This document shows, piece by piece, positions 54,082-63,775 of a stretch of 64,000 bases of DNA. The first letter of the stretch is position 1. Each line of letters starts with the position of its first letter. Origin of the DNA: Candidatus Gastranaerophilales bacterium (GTDB taxonomy: Bacteria > Cyanobacteriota > Vampirovibrionia > Gastranaerophilales > Gastranaerophilaceae); assembly GCA_944323875.1 (NCBI GenBank), contig CALUUH010000009.1:1-64000 (forward strand), in the 5' to 3' direction. Below the pieces are notes generated by a model. It did not search any database and was not told the DNA's origin. It worked only from the letters and a program-made list of their open reading frames with translations. The position numbers and the translations under genes were made by a program.

Positions 54082-56931
54082 CTAGAACTTCAAGTCTGAG
54101 TCTTGTGCGACCCTGCGTTCAAAATCAACAACAAGCATTTCGGCCAATCTGTCTTTTCCATCATCGGAAACAGTGTCCTCCTGCATAAGTTTTATAAAAG
54201 CACTTCTATCCGCCAAATATTGGGTTAACCTTTCTTCCATTACACTATCTTTTGCATTAAGAGCACCCAGAATAAGTTTTTGCACCCGTTCAAAGTTTTC
54301 AGCATTGTCAATATTTTCATATTCAACGCCAGCCTCAAAAATATCCAACATCATAGGCCGGAAAGCAGAGTCATAAAATTCGTGAATTTCCTCTGACGAA
54401 AGCGGCTCTATATATTGCTCATATTTTTGCATAATAATATCTTTACTGTTAGAAACTTTTTTATCAAGATATTTGTTTTTTATAAATTTGGCTGTATCAA
54501 TCGGATTTTGCGCAAGGACTTCAGGATTACCGGTAATGTCATATAACACATAATTAAGCGCAGCATGGTTAGCATTTGCCATCAGCGGTTCTGCCTTTTC
54601 AAAACCCTTGTGCAGCATTAACTGCATAGTATTTTCTATTATACGGGCATTCTTTTGCTCTCTTGAATTTAAGTTTTTCAGTATTGGTCTGTATTTTTCA
54701 AAATTTATAGCAAAGAATATTTGAAGTGCTTCATTGGTTAAATAGTCTTGTTTAGGTACCAACTCCAAAAATTTCTTTTCTGCCTGCGGAACCCAATATT
54801 TTGTTTCGTTTTTATGCAGATACTGCTGCAAACCGCGTTTGAGAGAATACTCTGAGTTTAAATCTATATCATAGTTTTTATCCAGTTCGTTAAGCATTTC
54901 ATCCTGTGGCGCATCTGGCTTAGGACCGACTCTTTTTTCTTTCTTCGACAGCCAATTGATATAATCAACAATCAGATGTTCCATTATTACAACTTTTGCT
55001 ATTTTATCAGTTTTTGGATTATTGTAATACTTTATTACCGCATTATAATTTTTTAAAAATTCTTTATAAGCATCAGGCTTTTGATTTTCCAAATCTAAAG
55101 CATAGGCAGTTTGTTGCAATTCTAAACTCACCTCATGGTAATATTTAAACCCATTTTTTATATGCGAAATAAGCTCTGTATTAAAATCAGTTTTAGCAAA
55201 AGCATCCAATTCTTTGGATGGTGATGTTACTGCTAATTTTTTCATTTCAGCATTCAAACTGTTATGAAGTTCCAAAACTTTCTGCTCCAGCCCGCGCTCT
55301 TCTATGTAGTCCATTATATCTCCTCTTTCAAACATAAATATCTGAGGCTCACCGGTCAAGTTATACAGAAGTTTATTGAGGACAAAATCATTAGTTTTTG
55401 CTGTCAGTATATATGTACGGTTGAAACGATCATTTAACTCCTCTTTTGCGTCAGCCAGTTTATTTGCTATTGCATTAAATTCTTCATCATCAACATTGAG
55501 CAGTTTTTGTGGTTCAGGCTGACAAAAAGCAACTATTTCTTTTCTTGTCTGCTGGTTGGTGTTTCTCATTAAAAAGTCGATAAATGCCATTTTAAAGCTA
55601 TCAGTAAACAGTTTCATTGCATTCATCTCATACTTTCTAAACAGTTTATTAACTGTATTAGATGAATCAAGGTTTATAGATTTGTCATCGGATACTGGAG
55701 AAGTATTCTGTTGCGGAGGCTTTGTTGTTTGAGCGAGTTTCTGCATTTCACGTCTTACTCGTTGTTTTTCCTGTGCCTTGTTCAAAACTTTTGCTTTTAA
55801 ATCCAGAGCTTTATTCAACAATTGTTCAAGCTGTGTTTTGTCCTCGCTATAGTATGCGTTTTCAAACTCTGAAATAGTGTCTTGCAAGGCCTGTGAATAT
55901 TTTGTTCTAAATTCAGGGTCTTTATTCCAGAATTCCAGCATAATTTCTCTTTGCTGTTCTGAAAATGTAGGAAAATCCACTGCAAAATCTTCATCTGAAT
56001 ATTTTTCCGCAAAAATATCAGACAATTTTTCGCTGAACTCCATTTGTGCTGCGGCTATCGTCATAATCTGTCCCTGATATTTTGAAAATATTGAATCGGA
56101 CATTTCTTTGCCGTTAAGCATTTTTTGAATTTGTTCGCTGCGTTCTGTTTCATTTAAGCCGGCCCACCATTTAGTCATTGCAGAAGAAAGTTTTTCTCGA
56201 GTTTCTTCTGAAACCGTCACGCCGGATTTTCTGACAGGCGGAATATATTCTTTGTCGTTTCTGGTTGCCAGAAATGAATTATAATAAGGTAATTTCGGAT
56301 ATCTTATGCCCAGAGTATAAATATTTGAATGAGAAAAATACTTTTTATCTTTTACCCCCAGTTCGCGTTTAATTTCATCCGTTACATCATTATCAAAATC
56401 GTTATTAAGTTCCTCAATTGTTTTACCTTCAAGGTAGACTTTTTTCAAAAGATAAGTTGTTAAATCTTTATTATCTTTGTCTTTAAAAACAGGTGTTTGG
56501 GAAGTTTGAGCATCCCATTTTAAAAGTAACAAAATACCGGTATTAGGTTTTACATCTTTTAATTCTTTTAGGTTGGCGAACAAAGGTTCATCAGGATACA
56601 TGTCTTTAATATCCTGCACGCTGTCCGCAAGTTTCAAATATTCAAAGGCCTGTCTTTGAAGCTGTGCCGGCGGCATGTGCCGCCTTTGTTCAAAATCTTC
56701 GAACAAATACTTTTTAACAGTAACAGGCATGTTATCAATATTGAATTTTTGCGCATAAAAATCTTCCGGTGTTCTGTTAAGACGAGCCACAAAACTTATA
56801 TTATAATCCTTATATGCAAACAAAGGATGACTTGGCCGCTGCATAGAATTTGTTGAATAATCAGCCGTCTTAGCCTGATTTTGGTTATTTAATTTGCCGG
56901 TATATAAAGGATTTATTACTTGAACGCGCAT
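54082..56931 (-). CDS. 949-residue protein of unknown function with internal duplication
   Basis: No named family is recognised. The start (MRVQVINPLYTGK) leads to YNISFVARLNRTPEDFYAQ (43-61), with the S-F-x-[G/A] pattern seen in two other unnamed proteins. Residues 240-271 (SEETREKLSSAMTKWWAGL...) resemble a NUMOD3-like helical DNA-binding motif. A Gln/Thr/Pro linker lies near 395-425. Two copies of LNxxLYxxTGxP occur at 518-529 and 792-803, each followed by an acidic helical stretch with Asp and Ile at similar distances, so an ancient duplication is likely. It is mostly charged and helical, without signal peptide or membrane helix. Confidence 0.6.
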   Translation of the reverse strand: MRVQVINPLYTGKLNNQNQAKTADYSTNSMQRPSHPLFAYKDYNISFVARLNRTPEDFYAQKFNIDNMPVTVKKYLFEDFEQRRHMPPAQLQRQAFEYLKLADSVQDIKDMYPDEPLFANLKELKDVKPNTGILLLLKWDAQTSQTPVFKDKDNKDLTTYLLKKVYLEGKTIEELNNDFDNDVTDEIKRELGVKDKKYFSHSNIYTLGIRYPKLPYYNSFLATRNDKEYIPPVRKSGVTVSEETREKLSSAMTKWWAGLNETERSEQIQKMLNGKEMSDSIFSKYQGQIMTIAAAQMEFSEKLSDIFAEKYSDEDFAVDFPTFSEQQREIMLEFWNKDPEFRTKYSQALQDTISEFENAYYSEDKTQLEQLLNKALDLKAKVLNKAQEKQRVRREMQKLAQTTKPPQQNTSPVSDDKSINLDSSNTVNKLFRKYEMNAMKLFTDSFKMAFIDFLMRNTNQQTRKEIVAFCQPEPQKLLNVDDEEFNAIANKLADAKEELNDRFNRTYILTAKTNDFVLNKLLYNLTGEPQIFMFERGDIMDYIEERGLEQKVLELHNSLNAEMKKLAVTSPSKELDAFAKTDFNTELISHIKNGFKYYHEVSLELQQTAYALDLENQKPDAYKEFLKNYNAVIKYYNNPKTDKIAKVVIMEHLIVDYINWLSKKEKRVGPKPDAPQDEMLNELDKNYDIDLNSEYSLKRGLQQYLHKNETKYWVPQAEKKFLELVPKQDYLTNEALQIFFAINFEKYRPILKNLNSREQKNARIIENTMQLMLHKGFEKAEPLMANANHAALNYVLYDITGNPEVLAQNPIDTAKFIKNKYLDKKVSNSKDIIMQKYEQYIEPLSSEEIHEFYDSAFRPMMLDIFEAGVEYENIDNAENFERVQKLILGALNAKDSVMEERLTQYLADRSAFIKLMQEDTVSDDGKDRLAEMLVVDFERRVAQDSDLKF

Positions 56932-57171
56932 AGAATTCCACTCATAAGTATTTAACGTATTTTATAGAATACACAAACAAGATTTTTTTTGCCAGCCCAA
57001 AGAAAAAAAGTTATTTTTTGTAATAAATTCTATTTTAATGTATTTTAAAAAAGAAGAGAGGCGCCTGAGCGTCCGGTGTACAATGTAAGTGCAGTTTTAT
57101 ATTCCAGTTCAATGTTTTGCCGGCTTTCATTTTGTGGTTATTTAGTGTATGATTAAGAAAAAAGGAGGTTA
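56932..57171. other. Intergenic region with divergent promoters, nothing else seen
   Basis: The 240-bp gap between the divergent genes at 54082-56931 (-) and 57178 (+) is AT-rich. A TATGAT box at 57148-57153 and an AGGAGG site at 57163-57168 serve the plus-strand gene. No convincing RNA or small ORF was found. Confidence 0.4.
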
Positions 57172-57177
57172 GTGGTT

Positions 57178-57801
57178 ATGAAAGTCTTATTATTCAATGG
57201 CAGCGGCAATGAAAAAGGATGTACATTTACAGCACTTGCGACGGTCGCCGAAAGTTTAAATAAAAATGGTATTGAAACCGAAATTATTCAGGTCGGCAAA
57301 CATGCAATACGGGATTGTATAGGCTGCGGAGCTTGCAGAAAACTTGACGGTATGTGCGTATTCAAAGACGATATTGTAAACGAATGCATTGAAAAAGCAA
57401 AAGAAGCCGACGGATTTATTTTCGGCTCTCCTGTATATTACGCTCACCCGAGCGGCAGATTGCTTTCATTCATGGATAGATTATTCTATGCCGGCGGATC
57501 CGTTTTTGCTTATAAACCTGCAGCGGCTATTGTGTCCGCAAGACGAGCAGGTACGACGGCTTCTTTAGATGCTATTACAAAACATTTTACAATAAACAAC
57601 ATGCCTGTCGTATCTTCAAATTACTGGAACATGGTTCACGGAAACAAGCCGGAACAGGTAATGCAGGATTTGGAAGGGCTTCAAATTATGCGTGTTCTCG
57701 GAAACAATATGGCGTGGCTGTTAAAATGTATTGAAGCCGGAACAGCTGCAGGTATTGTTCCGGTTAAAGAGGATAAAGTCTGGACGAATTTTATTCGCTG
57801 A
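57178..57801 (+). CDS. Flavodoxin-like NAD(P)H-dependent oxidoreductase
   Basis: The 207-residue protein is a flavodoxin-fold FMN reductase. The FMN loop is near the N-terminus (LLFNGSGNEKGCTF) and IFGSPVYYAHPSG marks the second flavin contact. A cluster CIGCGACRKLDGMC (near residues 47-60) resembles the Cys motif of iron-sulfur flavoproteins. The ATG at 57178 is chosen because AGGAGG is nine bases upstream; a GTG six bases earlier is too close. It overlaps the sensor kinase by 11 bases in convergent orientation. Confidence 0.85.
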   Translation: MKVLLFNGSGNEKGCTFTALATVAESLNKNGIETEIIQVGKHAIRDCIGCGACRKLDGMCVFKDDIVNECIEKAKEADGFIFGSPVYYAHPSGRLLSFMDRLFYAGGSVFAYKPAAAIVSARRAGTTASLDAITKHFTINNMPVVSSNYWNMVHGNKPEQVMQDLEGLQIMRVLGNNMAWLLKCIEAGTAAGIVPVKEDKVWTNFIR

Positions 57802-59206
57802 CCGGTAAAATAATTTCAAATTTACACCCCTGATTAGGTTTAGTTTCAAGGTTAATTGTGCCGTTATGGATTGTAACGATACTTTTAACTATGGCTAAAC
57901 CGAGTCCTGTGCCACCTAATGCACGGCTTCGCGCTTTGTCTATCCTGTAAAATCGTTCGAAAATATGCGGCGCATCCTCTGCTGGAATTCCAATGCCGTA
58001 GTCCTGTATTATAATTTTTACCAGATTGTTTTCCTTTATCAGTTTTATGTCAATAAATTCGCTCTGTGAATATTTTACAGCATTGGTTATGAGATTATTT
58101 ACTGCTTGCTCTATTAAATGCTCGTCTCCGTATATAAAAAAAGCATTTTTCTGTTGATATCTTATCTGTGTATTATGCGTACTACATAAATTCTCCAGCG
58201 CGTCAGCAATATATTCAATTGTGTTACTCAGGTCAAAGTATTCAAAATGTTTTTCGCTCATAGAAGAACGACTTTCCAGTAACGCAAGACCTAAAATATC
58301 ATTGACAAGAGCATTTAGCCGGCTGGCATGGTCTGATATTATTTTGAAACATTTTATCTCTTGTTCACTGTAATGTGAAAATGTGTTTTCAAGATATTCT
58401 ATTGCTGAAAGTATCGCTGTGAGAGGCGTTTTAATTTCATGTGACACATTTGCTATAAAATCTTTTCGAAAATTTTCAAGCTGCTGTAAATCGTTTATCT
58501 GATTTTTAAGTCGTTTTGCCATGGTGCTTATTGCAACAGCAAGTTCATGCAATATACCGGTTTTCGGCACAAAGATGTTTTCAGATAAATCCCCTTTGGC
58601 AATTTTTGTTGCACTATTTTGGAGTTCGTTAAACGGAATTTTTACCATTAATGTTATGTATACAGAAAGCGTTAAAACAAGGATAAATCCGCCGATAAAA
58701 AATAATATGATGTTATATTGCGCTTTTAAAAGAGTATTCATTACGTCGGCTTCGGATACTGTCAATTGCAATTGATATTTCCCGCTTGCAGAATTTATTT
58801 CAGTTTCATAACTTATCATTTTATCTTTGACTGTTTCTTTGTAATTGCTGATTTGTTCTGAAACGCCAGCGTTGTTAATATCTTTAGGTATATTGTGATC
58901 TGCAAAGATAAGATGACTCTTTGAGTCTGCAACTATCTTGTTATTTGCATCCTTAATCGTTATTCGTATCTCATCCTCGTTAAAGTCATTGCAATATTTA
59001 TTGAGAGTAAGATAATCTTTCCGGTCAAGAATAGGGGTAATTGCCCAGATAATCTGTTTCGTGAAAAGTTGAAGTTCATCTTTTTCTTCCTGCATATAGG
59101 ATCTGTTAAATTGTATCAAATGCAGAAATTGTAAGAACATTGCAATGAGAACGAGTCCGGCAAGACATAGCGGTAAAAGAGAAAGAAGTTTATCACGCCT
59201 GTTCAT
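57791..59206 (-). CDS. Sensor histidine kinase (PhoR-like)
   Basis: The 471-residue membrane kinase has two transmembrane helices (about 12-33 and 165-187) around an extracytoplasmic sensor domain of about 130 residues, a HAMP domain (about 188-240), HisKA with phospho-acceptor H256 in NVSHEIKTPL, and a HATPase with NLITNAVKYS and GTGLGLAI. It follows the response regulator with a 14-base overlap, so the pair is coupled. The signal is not known; the PhoB/PhoR-type architecture allows, but does not prove, phosphate sensing. Confidence 0.93.
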   Translation of the reverse strand: MNRRDKLLSLLPLCLAGLVLIAMFLQFLHLIQFNRSYMQEEKDELQLFTKQIIWAITPILDRKDYLTLNKYCNDFNEDEIRITIKDANNKIVADSKSHLIFADHNIPKDINNAGVSEQISNYKETVKDKMISYETEINSASGKYQLQLTVSEADVMNTLLKAQYNIILFFIGGFILVLTLSVYITLMVKIPFNELQNSATKIAKGDLSENIFVPKTGILHELAVAISTMAKRLKNQINDLQQLENFRKDFIANVSHEIKTPLTAILSAIEYLENTFSHYSEQEIKCFKIISDHASRLNALVNDILGLALLESRSSMSEKHFEYFDLSNTIEYIADALENLCSTHNTQIRYQQKNAFFIYGDEHLIEQAVNNLITNAVKYSQSEFIDIKLIKENNLVKIIIQDYGIGIPAEDAPHIFERFYRIDKARSRALGGTGLGLAIVKSIVTIHNGTINLETKPNQGCKFEIILPVSE

Positions 59207-59894
59207 ATTGCTCCTCTTTCACTCTATAGCCTATTCCGCGAATAGTTTCGATATACTTGCCATATTCTCCCAGTTTTTTTCTTAAATTTACTATCTGTAC
59301 ATCAATCGCACGTTCTGCAACATCAAAACCGCTGTCACCTCTAAGTGCTGATAGTAATTGTGAGCGTGTATAAACCTTTCCCGGATGGCGCGCGAAAATA
59401 CTTAGAATTTCAAATTCGCTATATGTTAGATCAATTGTAACATCACTGATTTTTACATTACGCTGTTCAAAATTTATTGAAAGATTTTTATAATTTAATA
59501 TGTCATCTGTGGAACTGGTTGTATTTCTCAACTGGGATTTTATTCTTGCAAGAAGAATTTTATTGCTGAAGGGTTTGGTAATATAGTCATTAGCTCCGGC
59601 TTCTAATCCTTCTACAATGTCATTTTCACGGCTTTTGGCACTCAGGATTATTACAGGAATATTTGATGTCGCAGGAGAATTTTTTAGGCGCTTGCAGATT
59701 GTCAGACCATCAATTTTAGGCAGCATCCAATCAAGCAATATTAAATCAGGCAGCCAGTCAAAAATTAATTTCAAAGCGCTTTCTCCATCGTTAGCTGTTT
59801 GGATATTGGAATATCCGCCAGCCTCTAAATTCATTTTTATGAGTTCGCATATTGCAAATTCGTCATCTATTACCAGTATCTTTTCTTCCGCCAT
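59193..59894 (-). CDS. OmpR/PhoB-family response regulator
   Basis: The 233-residue protein has a receiver domain (D10, D11, phospho-acceptor D55 in LILLDWMLPK, and Lys in ITKPFS) and a winged-helix DNA-binding domain (about 130-230). It is the DNA-binding partner of the sensor kinase just downstream. Confidence 0.95.
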   Translation of the reverse strand: MAEEKILVIDDEFAICELIKMNLEAGGYSNIQTANDGESALKLIFDWLPDLILLDWMLPKIDGLTICKRLKNSPATSNIPVIILSAKSRENDIVEGLEAGANDYITKPFSNKILLARIKSQLRNTTSSTDDILNYKNLSINFEQRNVKISDVTIDLTYSEFEILSIFARHPGKVYTRSQLLSALRGDSGFDVAERAIDVQIVNLRKKLGEYGKYIETIRGIGYRVKEEQYEQA

Positions 59895-59915
59895 AATAAT
59901 TCCTGTTTAGTCGTG

Positions 59916-60701
59916 TTAATTTAATTTATGAAAGGCCGGCTGCATTTTGTCAAATGTGCAAAAATACTTGTATCCAAGGTATCTTAGCTGTTCGTGAATA
60001 AAAGGTATTTTGTAGCCGATTTGTTCTTCTCTGTGTGAATCAGAACCAACAGTAATAATTTCTCCGCCAAGCTTTTTATATAATTTCAGCACATCGCGTG
60101 AGGGCATAAGGTCTTGCAGCCCGTATCTGAATGAAGATGTATTAACTTCAATACCTTTGCCGTTTTCAATTACAACACGCAGAATTTTTTCAATTCTGTC
60201 CTGCACATATTCAAACGGACATTCGCTTACGGTTTCATAGCGCCTGATTAAATCCATGTGTCCAAGAACGCTGTAGTCATTATAATTATTCACGATGTTT
60301 AAAAGCTCATCATAGTATTCACAGTTGTATTGAAGTTGTGATTTCCCGTGTTGAAATTCATGGTTCCACAAATCAAGATTATTAATCAAATGGATCGACA
60401 ACAATATAAAATCAAAATCGTACCGGCGGAATATATCTTCATAATAAGAGCACAACTGTGATTGTAAACCAAACTCCATGCCGAATTTAATTTTTATTTT
60501 GTCATCAAAAAGCCGGCGGCAGCGATTTATTTCTTTCAGGTACGCCTCACAATCGCAGTCATCATAAGAATGAACAGCATTAATATGATCGGTGAAACAA
60601 ATTTCATCCAGACCTATTGCAATTGCTCTTTCTACAGCATCTTGCATTGGCAAAACAGAATCATCGCTAAAAGATGTGTGCATGTGATAATCAGCCAGCA
60701 T
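59916..60701 (-). CDS. Histidinol-phosphatase-like PHP-domain phosphatase (HisJ type)
   Basis: The 261-residue protein starts LADYHMHTSFSDDS, the first metal motif of PHP phosphatases, followed by EICFTDH and GMEFGL and a late VGSDSHREEQ. HisJ enzymes dephosphorylate histidinol phosphate. It lies 21 bases upstream of the response regulator gene and 32 bases after the ABC exporter, so it belongs to the same run of minus-strand genes; whether its role is in histidine synthesis is inferred. Confidence 0.85.
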   Translation of the reverse strand: MLADYHMHTSFSDDSVLPMQDAVERAIAIGLDEICFTDHINAVHSYDDCDCEAYLKEINRCRRLFDDKIKIKFGMEFGLQSQLCSYYEDIFRRYDFDFILLSIHLINNLDLWNHEFQHGKSQLQYNCEYYDELLNIVNNYNDYSVLGHMDLIRRYETVSECPFEYVQDRIEKILRVVIENGKGIEVNTSSFRYGLQDLMPSRDVLKLYKKLGGEIITVGSDSHREEQIGYKIPFIHEQLRYLGYKYFCTFDKMQPAFHKLN

Positions 60702-60733
60702 TCTTGCCTCCCGACTATATTATACAGCAAAAA

Positions 60734-62566
60734 TTATACATTTGTCAGCATTTCTTCCTGCTTTTTAAACTGCATTTCATAAAGTGCTCTGTACTGGCCG
60801 TTTGGAATTGACATTAATTCGTCATGATTACCGAGTTCAACGAGTTCACCTTCATTGATAACAGCAATTCTGTCCGCATTTTTAATAGTGGATAATCTAT
60901 GTGCAATAACAAATACTGTTTTATTTTGAATAAGGTTATCAAGAGCTTTTTGAACAATAGCTTCAGATTTGTTATCAAGAGCGGAGGTTGCTTCATCCAA
61001 TATAACAATAGGCGTATTTTTTATCATAGCTCTTGCAATTGCAACGCGTTGTCTCTGTCCTCCGGAAAGTGTCAGTCCGCGTTCACCAAGCAAAGTGTCC
61101 AGTCCGTCAGGAAGATCCGCTATCATTTCCTGCAAGTGTGCAGATTCAATGGCCTGTTCTAACTCTGCTTCTGTTGCATTCGGATTACCCATCATAATAT
61201 TTTCTCTGATAGTGCCGGAGAATAAGAAATTATCCTGAAATACCATTGCTATGTTGTGGCGTAAAGAGCTTATTGTTAAATCTCTGATATCAACGCCGTC
61301 ATACTTTATGGAACCTGATTTTATATCATAAAATCTAGGAAGTAAGTTGACAATCGTTGATTTGCCGCCGCCGGAATTACCGACAATGGCAAGGGTTTCG
61401 TCCTTTTTAATAGTCAGATTAATGTTTTTTAATACCGGATGTCCCGGAATGTATTCGAAACAAACATTTTGGAACTCAATTTTGTCGTTAAGACCTGACA
61501 TTTGCACAGCGTTTTCTCTTTCAGTGATAGACGGGTATAAGTCAAATAATTCAAAAACACGTCCCATTGCAACGAAGATGTTTTGGATACTTGTGAGAGT
61601 GTTTCCGAGAGTTTTTACAGGCTTATACAGAAGTAACAGAGAGGTTACAAAAGATGCGAACGCTCCTGCTGTCATCTGCCCGCTTGTGATTAAATGTGTA
61701 CCGTAACCTAGAACTATTGCAATACCGCAGGATGCGATTAGATACATAAACGGACTCATCCAGGCTGCACGCTTTGTCAGTGACATATTTACATTAAAAG
61801 ACTGCCAGATCTGATCTCTAAAATAGTTTTCCTGTCTCTGTTGGAGTTCGTAGGCCGCCATAACTTTGTTGCCATTGTATGTTTCATTTATGTTAGTTGT
61901 AATGTTTCCGCCAATAACCATGTTTTTGTTAGAAGCGGCTTTAATTCGTTTTCTGATAAGAGCCACCGGCACAAACGCAATTCCAAGAACAAGAACGCCG
62001 ATAACTGCAAGTTTCCAGGAACTGTAGAGCATAACGCCAATAAGTCCGAGAGCCCCGAACAAACTTGTTGTGATTGTTTTAATCTGTTCAACAATACCGA
62101 CAGAGGCTGTCTGCGGGTCGCTCATATAACGGGAAATTATGATACCGGACGGGTTTTCGTCAAAGAATTGCGGATCCATATAGATTAACTTGTGGAATAA
62201 ATTCATTTTAACATCGTTGGTTATTCTTTGACTGGTCCATGCTGAAATATAGTCATTGAGGTAGCGTAGAACACCTTGAAACGCAGCAAAGAGGATTACA
62301 CCGAACGGGATAATGAATGCGAATAATTGCCAAGAAAGAGTAAATTCATGCCCGAGAATGTGGAATACCCAGTCTTGCTTGCCAACAACATAGTCCATAT
62401 ATGGTTTTAGTGCGAAAGCGGTGACGCCATCAAGTAAACCGAGAGGAATTGCGACTAAAAAGCCGCAGATAATCCTGAATAGATACGGCTTGATGTAAGG
62501 AAAAATCCTTGAGAGTAACCAACCATACTTGAACGAATTTTGTGCTTGCGTTGTACTTAGTTTCAT
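60734..62566 (-). CDS. MsbA-like ABC exporter (half-transporter)
   Basis: The 610-residue protein has six membrane helices (about 1-320) and an ATPase domain with Walker A GNSGGGKST, signature LSGGQRQR and Walker B VILDEATSALD. It forms a homodimeric exporter of the lipid-flippase/MsbA type. In a diderm bacterium next to an FkbM methyltransferase and glycan genes, lipid A or a lipid-linked glycan is a likely load. Confidence 0.9.
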   Translation of the reverse strand: MKLSTTQAQNSFKYGWLLSRIFPYIKPYLFRIICGFLVAIPLGLLDGVTAFALKPYMDYVVGKQDWVFHILGHEFTLSWQLFAFIIPFGVILFAAFQGVLRYLNDYISAWTSQRITNDVKMNLFHKLIYMDPQFFDENPSGIIISRYMSDPQTASVGIVEQIKTITTSLFGALGLIGVMLYSSWKLAVIGVLVLGIAFVPVALIRKRIKAASNKNMVIGGNITTNINETYNGNKVMAAYELQQRQENYFRDQIWQSFNVNMSLTKRAAWMSPFMYLIASCGIAIVLGYGTHLITSGQMTAGAFASFVTSLLLLYKPVKTLGNTLTSIQNIFVAMGRVFELFDLYPSITERENAVQMSGLNDKIEFQNVCFEYIPGHPVLKNINLTIKKDETLAIVGNSGGGKSTIVNLLPRFYDIKSGSIKYDGVDIRDLTISSLRHNIAMVFQDNFLFSGTIRENIMMGNPNATEAELEQAIESAHLQEMIADLPDGLDTLLGERGLTLSGGQRQRVAIARAMIKNTPIVILDEATSALDNKSEAIVQKALDNLIQNKTVFVIAHRLSTIKNADRIAVINEGELVELGNHDELMSIPNGQYRALYEMQFKKQEEMLTNV

Positions 62567-62635
62567 TTGCTATCCTCTTCTATACTGTCATATTCATAAT
62601 TATAGCATTGAAAAAACAGATTTGCAAAAAAGTAA

Positions 62636-63775
62636 TTACAATTTCTTTTCACAAATCAGAAGAGTTTCAAATATTGGGTAGCGTGATACAGGTTCATCAA
62701 AATCATACCTGTATTCGAACTGTGAATCTTGCATGATTTCTTCAACCATTGGTTTGATAGTGAAAAAGTCATCGGTGCTGTGATAAATACTTAACAATAA
62801 TGTAGGTGCTTGACTTCTTATGGTTTCTTTAGCTCCTTCAAGAAACTTTTTCTCAAACCCTTCTATATCAACTTTAATAAGTCCGACATTGATATTGTTC
62901 TTATTTACATAATCGTCAAGAGTTGTTATATTAACCTGTTGTTTGCTATATTCTTTTATTTTAGCAGCTCCGCCTGTTCCATCAATATATGTAGAATATT
63001 TTTTATCCCCAAGCCCGAGTTTTTCTACAATAATTTTTTGCGAATTATTTAATTTTAATGTTTCAAGACATAAATTGTAATTTTTTTCTTCTGGCTCAAA
63101 ACAAATTATTTGATTATCCGGAAATTCATCTCTGAAAAAAATAGCTGAATCGCCAATGAATGCTCCAACATCCAAAATAGCATCTTGTATAGTTTCTTTA
63201 TGCCTTAAAATATTAAGCCCATATTTATGTATAAAGATTTGAGACCCAAAAGAATTTATCGGAAGTTTAAAATTTTTCCATTGATAATAATTATCTTGTT
63301 GCTCTATTTCTTTGTGAAATTTTTGTACTTTTTCTAATTCATTTATTTCCTCATTTGTATATACATCTTTTATCCAAGGATCTGTATAATGCTTCTTTTT
63401 CTGTTGTATAATTCTTGAGTTACGTGATAATAAATTATCTAAATTGCTTCGGGCATCGTTGTCCAAATTCTTGTAAAGATTTTCTACAAGTAATCTGTTT
63501 TCCGGTTTTTCGCTTTCTAATCTTTCCTGTATATAAAAATTTCCAAAAACATAATTTTCTCTAGAATTCATTTTACAACTTTTATGGATATTGGTAAGTT
63601 GATTAATTAAATTATTTTCAAATTTAGAAAACTTTCGTTTAAGTTTAACTTTTAACCCTAAAAAACAGATTTGTTTATGAATAGATGTTATGACTTCATA
63701 TTCATTAGTTTGATAAATATTTTTTATAGAGAAAATTTTATTTAAAAGCTTTCTTTCTGTTAATTGATTGTTCAT
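62636..63775 (-). CDS. FkbM family methyltransferase
   Basis: I start at the ATG at 63775 (379 residues), with GGGAG five bases upstream. The N-terminal 150 residues are a charged helical region; the C-terminal part is the SAM-dependent FkbM fold: ILDVGAFIGDSAIFF, then ICFEPEEKNYNLC and IKVDIEGFEKKFLEGA. Such enzymes often O-methylate sugars in surface glycans. It is 69 bases upstream of the exporter gene, suggesting a shared role in envelope glycan decoration. Confidence 0.88.
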   Translation of the reverse strand: MNNQLTERKLLNKIFSIKNIYQTNEYEVITSIHKQICFLGLKVKLKRKFSKFENNLINQLTNIHKSCKMNSRENYVFGNFYIQERLESEKPENRLLVENLYKNLDNDARSNLDNLLSRNSRIIQQKKKHYTDPWIKDVYTNEEINELEKVQKFHKEIEQQDNYYQWKNFKLPINSFGSQIFIHKYGLNILRHKETIQDAILDVGAFIGDSAIFFRDEFPDNQIICFEPEEKNYNLCLETLKLNNSQKIIVEKLGLGDKKYSTYIDGTGGAAKIKEYSKQQVNITTLDDYVNKNNINVGLIKVDIEGFEKKFLEGAKETIRSQAPTLLLSIYHSTDDFFTIKPMVEEIMQDSQFEYRYDFDEPVSRYPIFETLLICEKKL

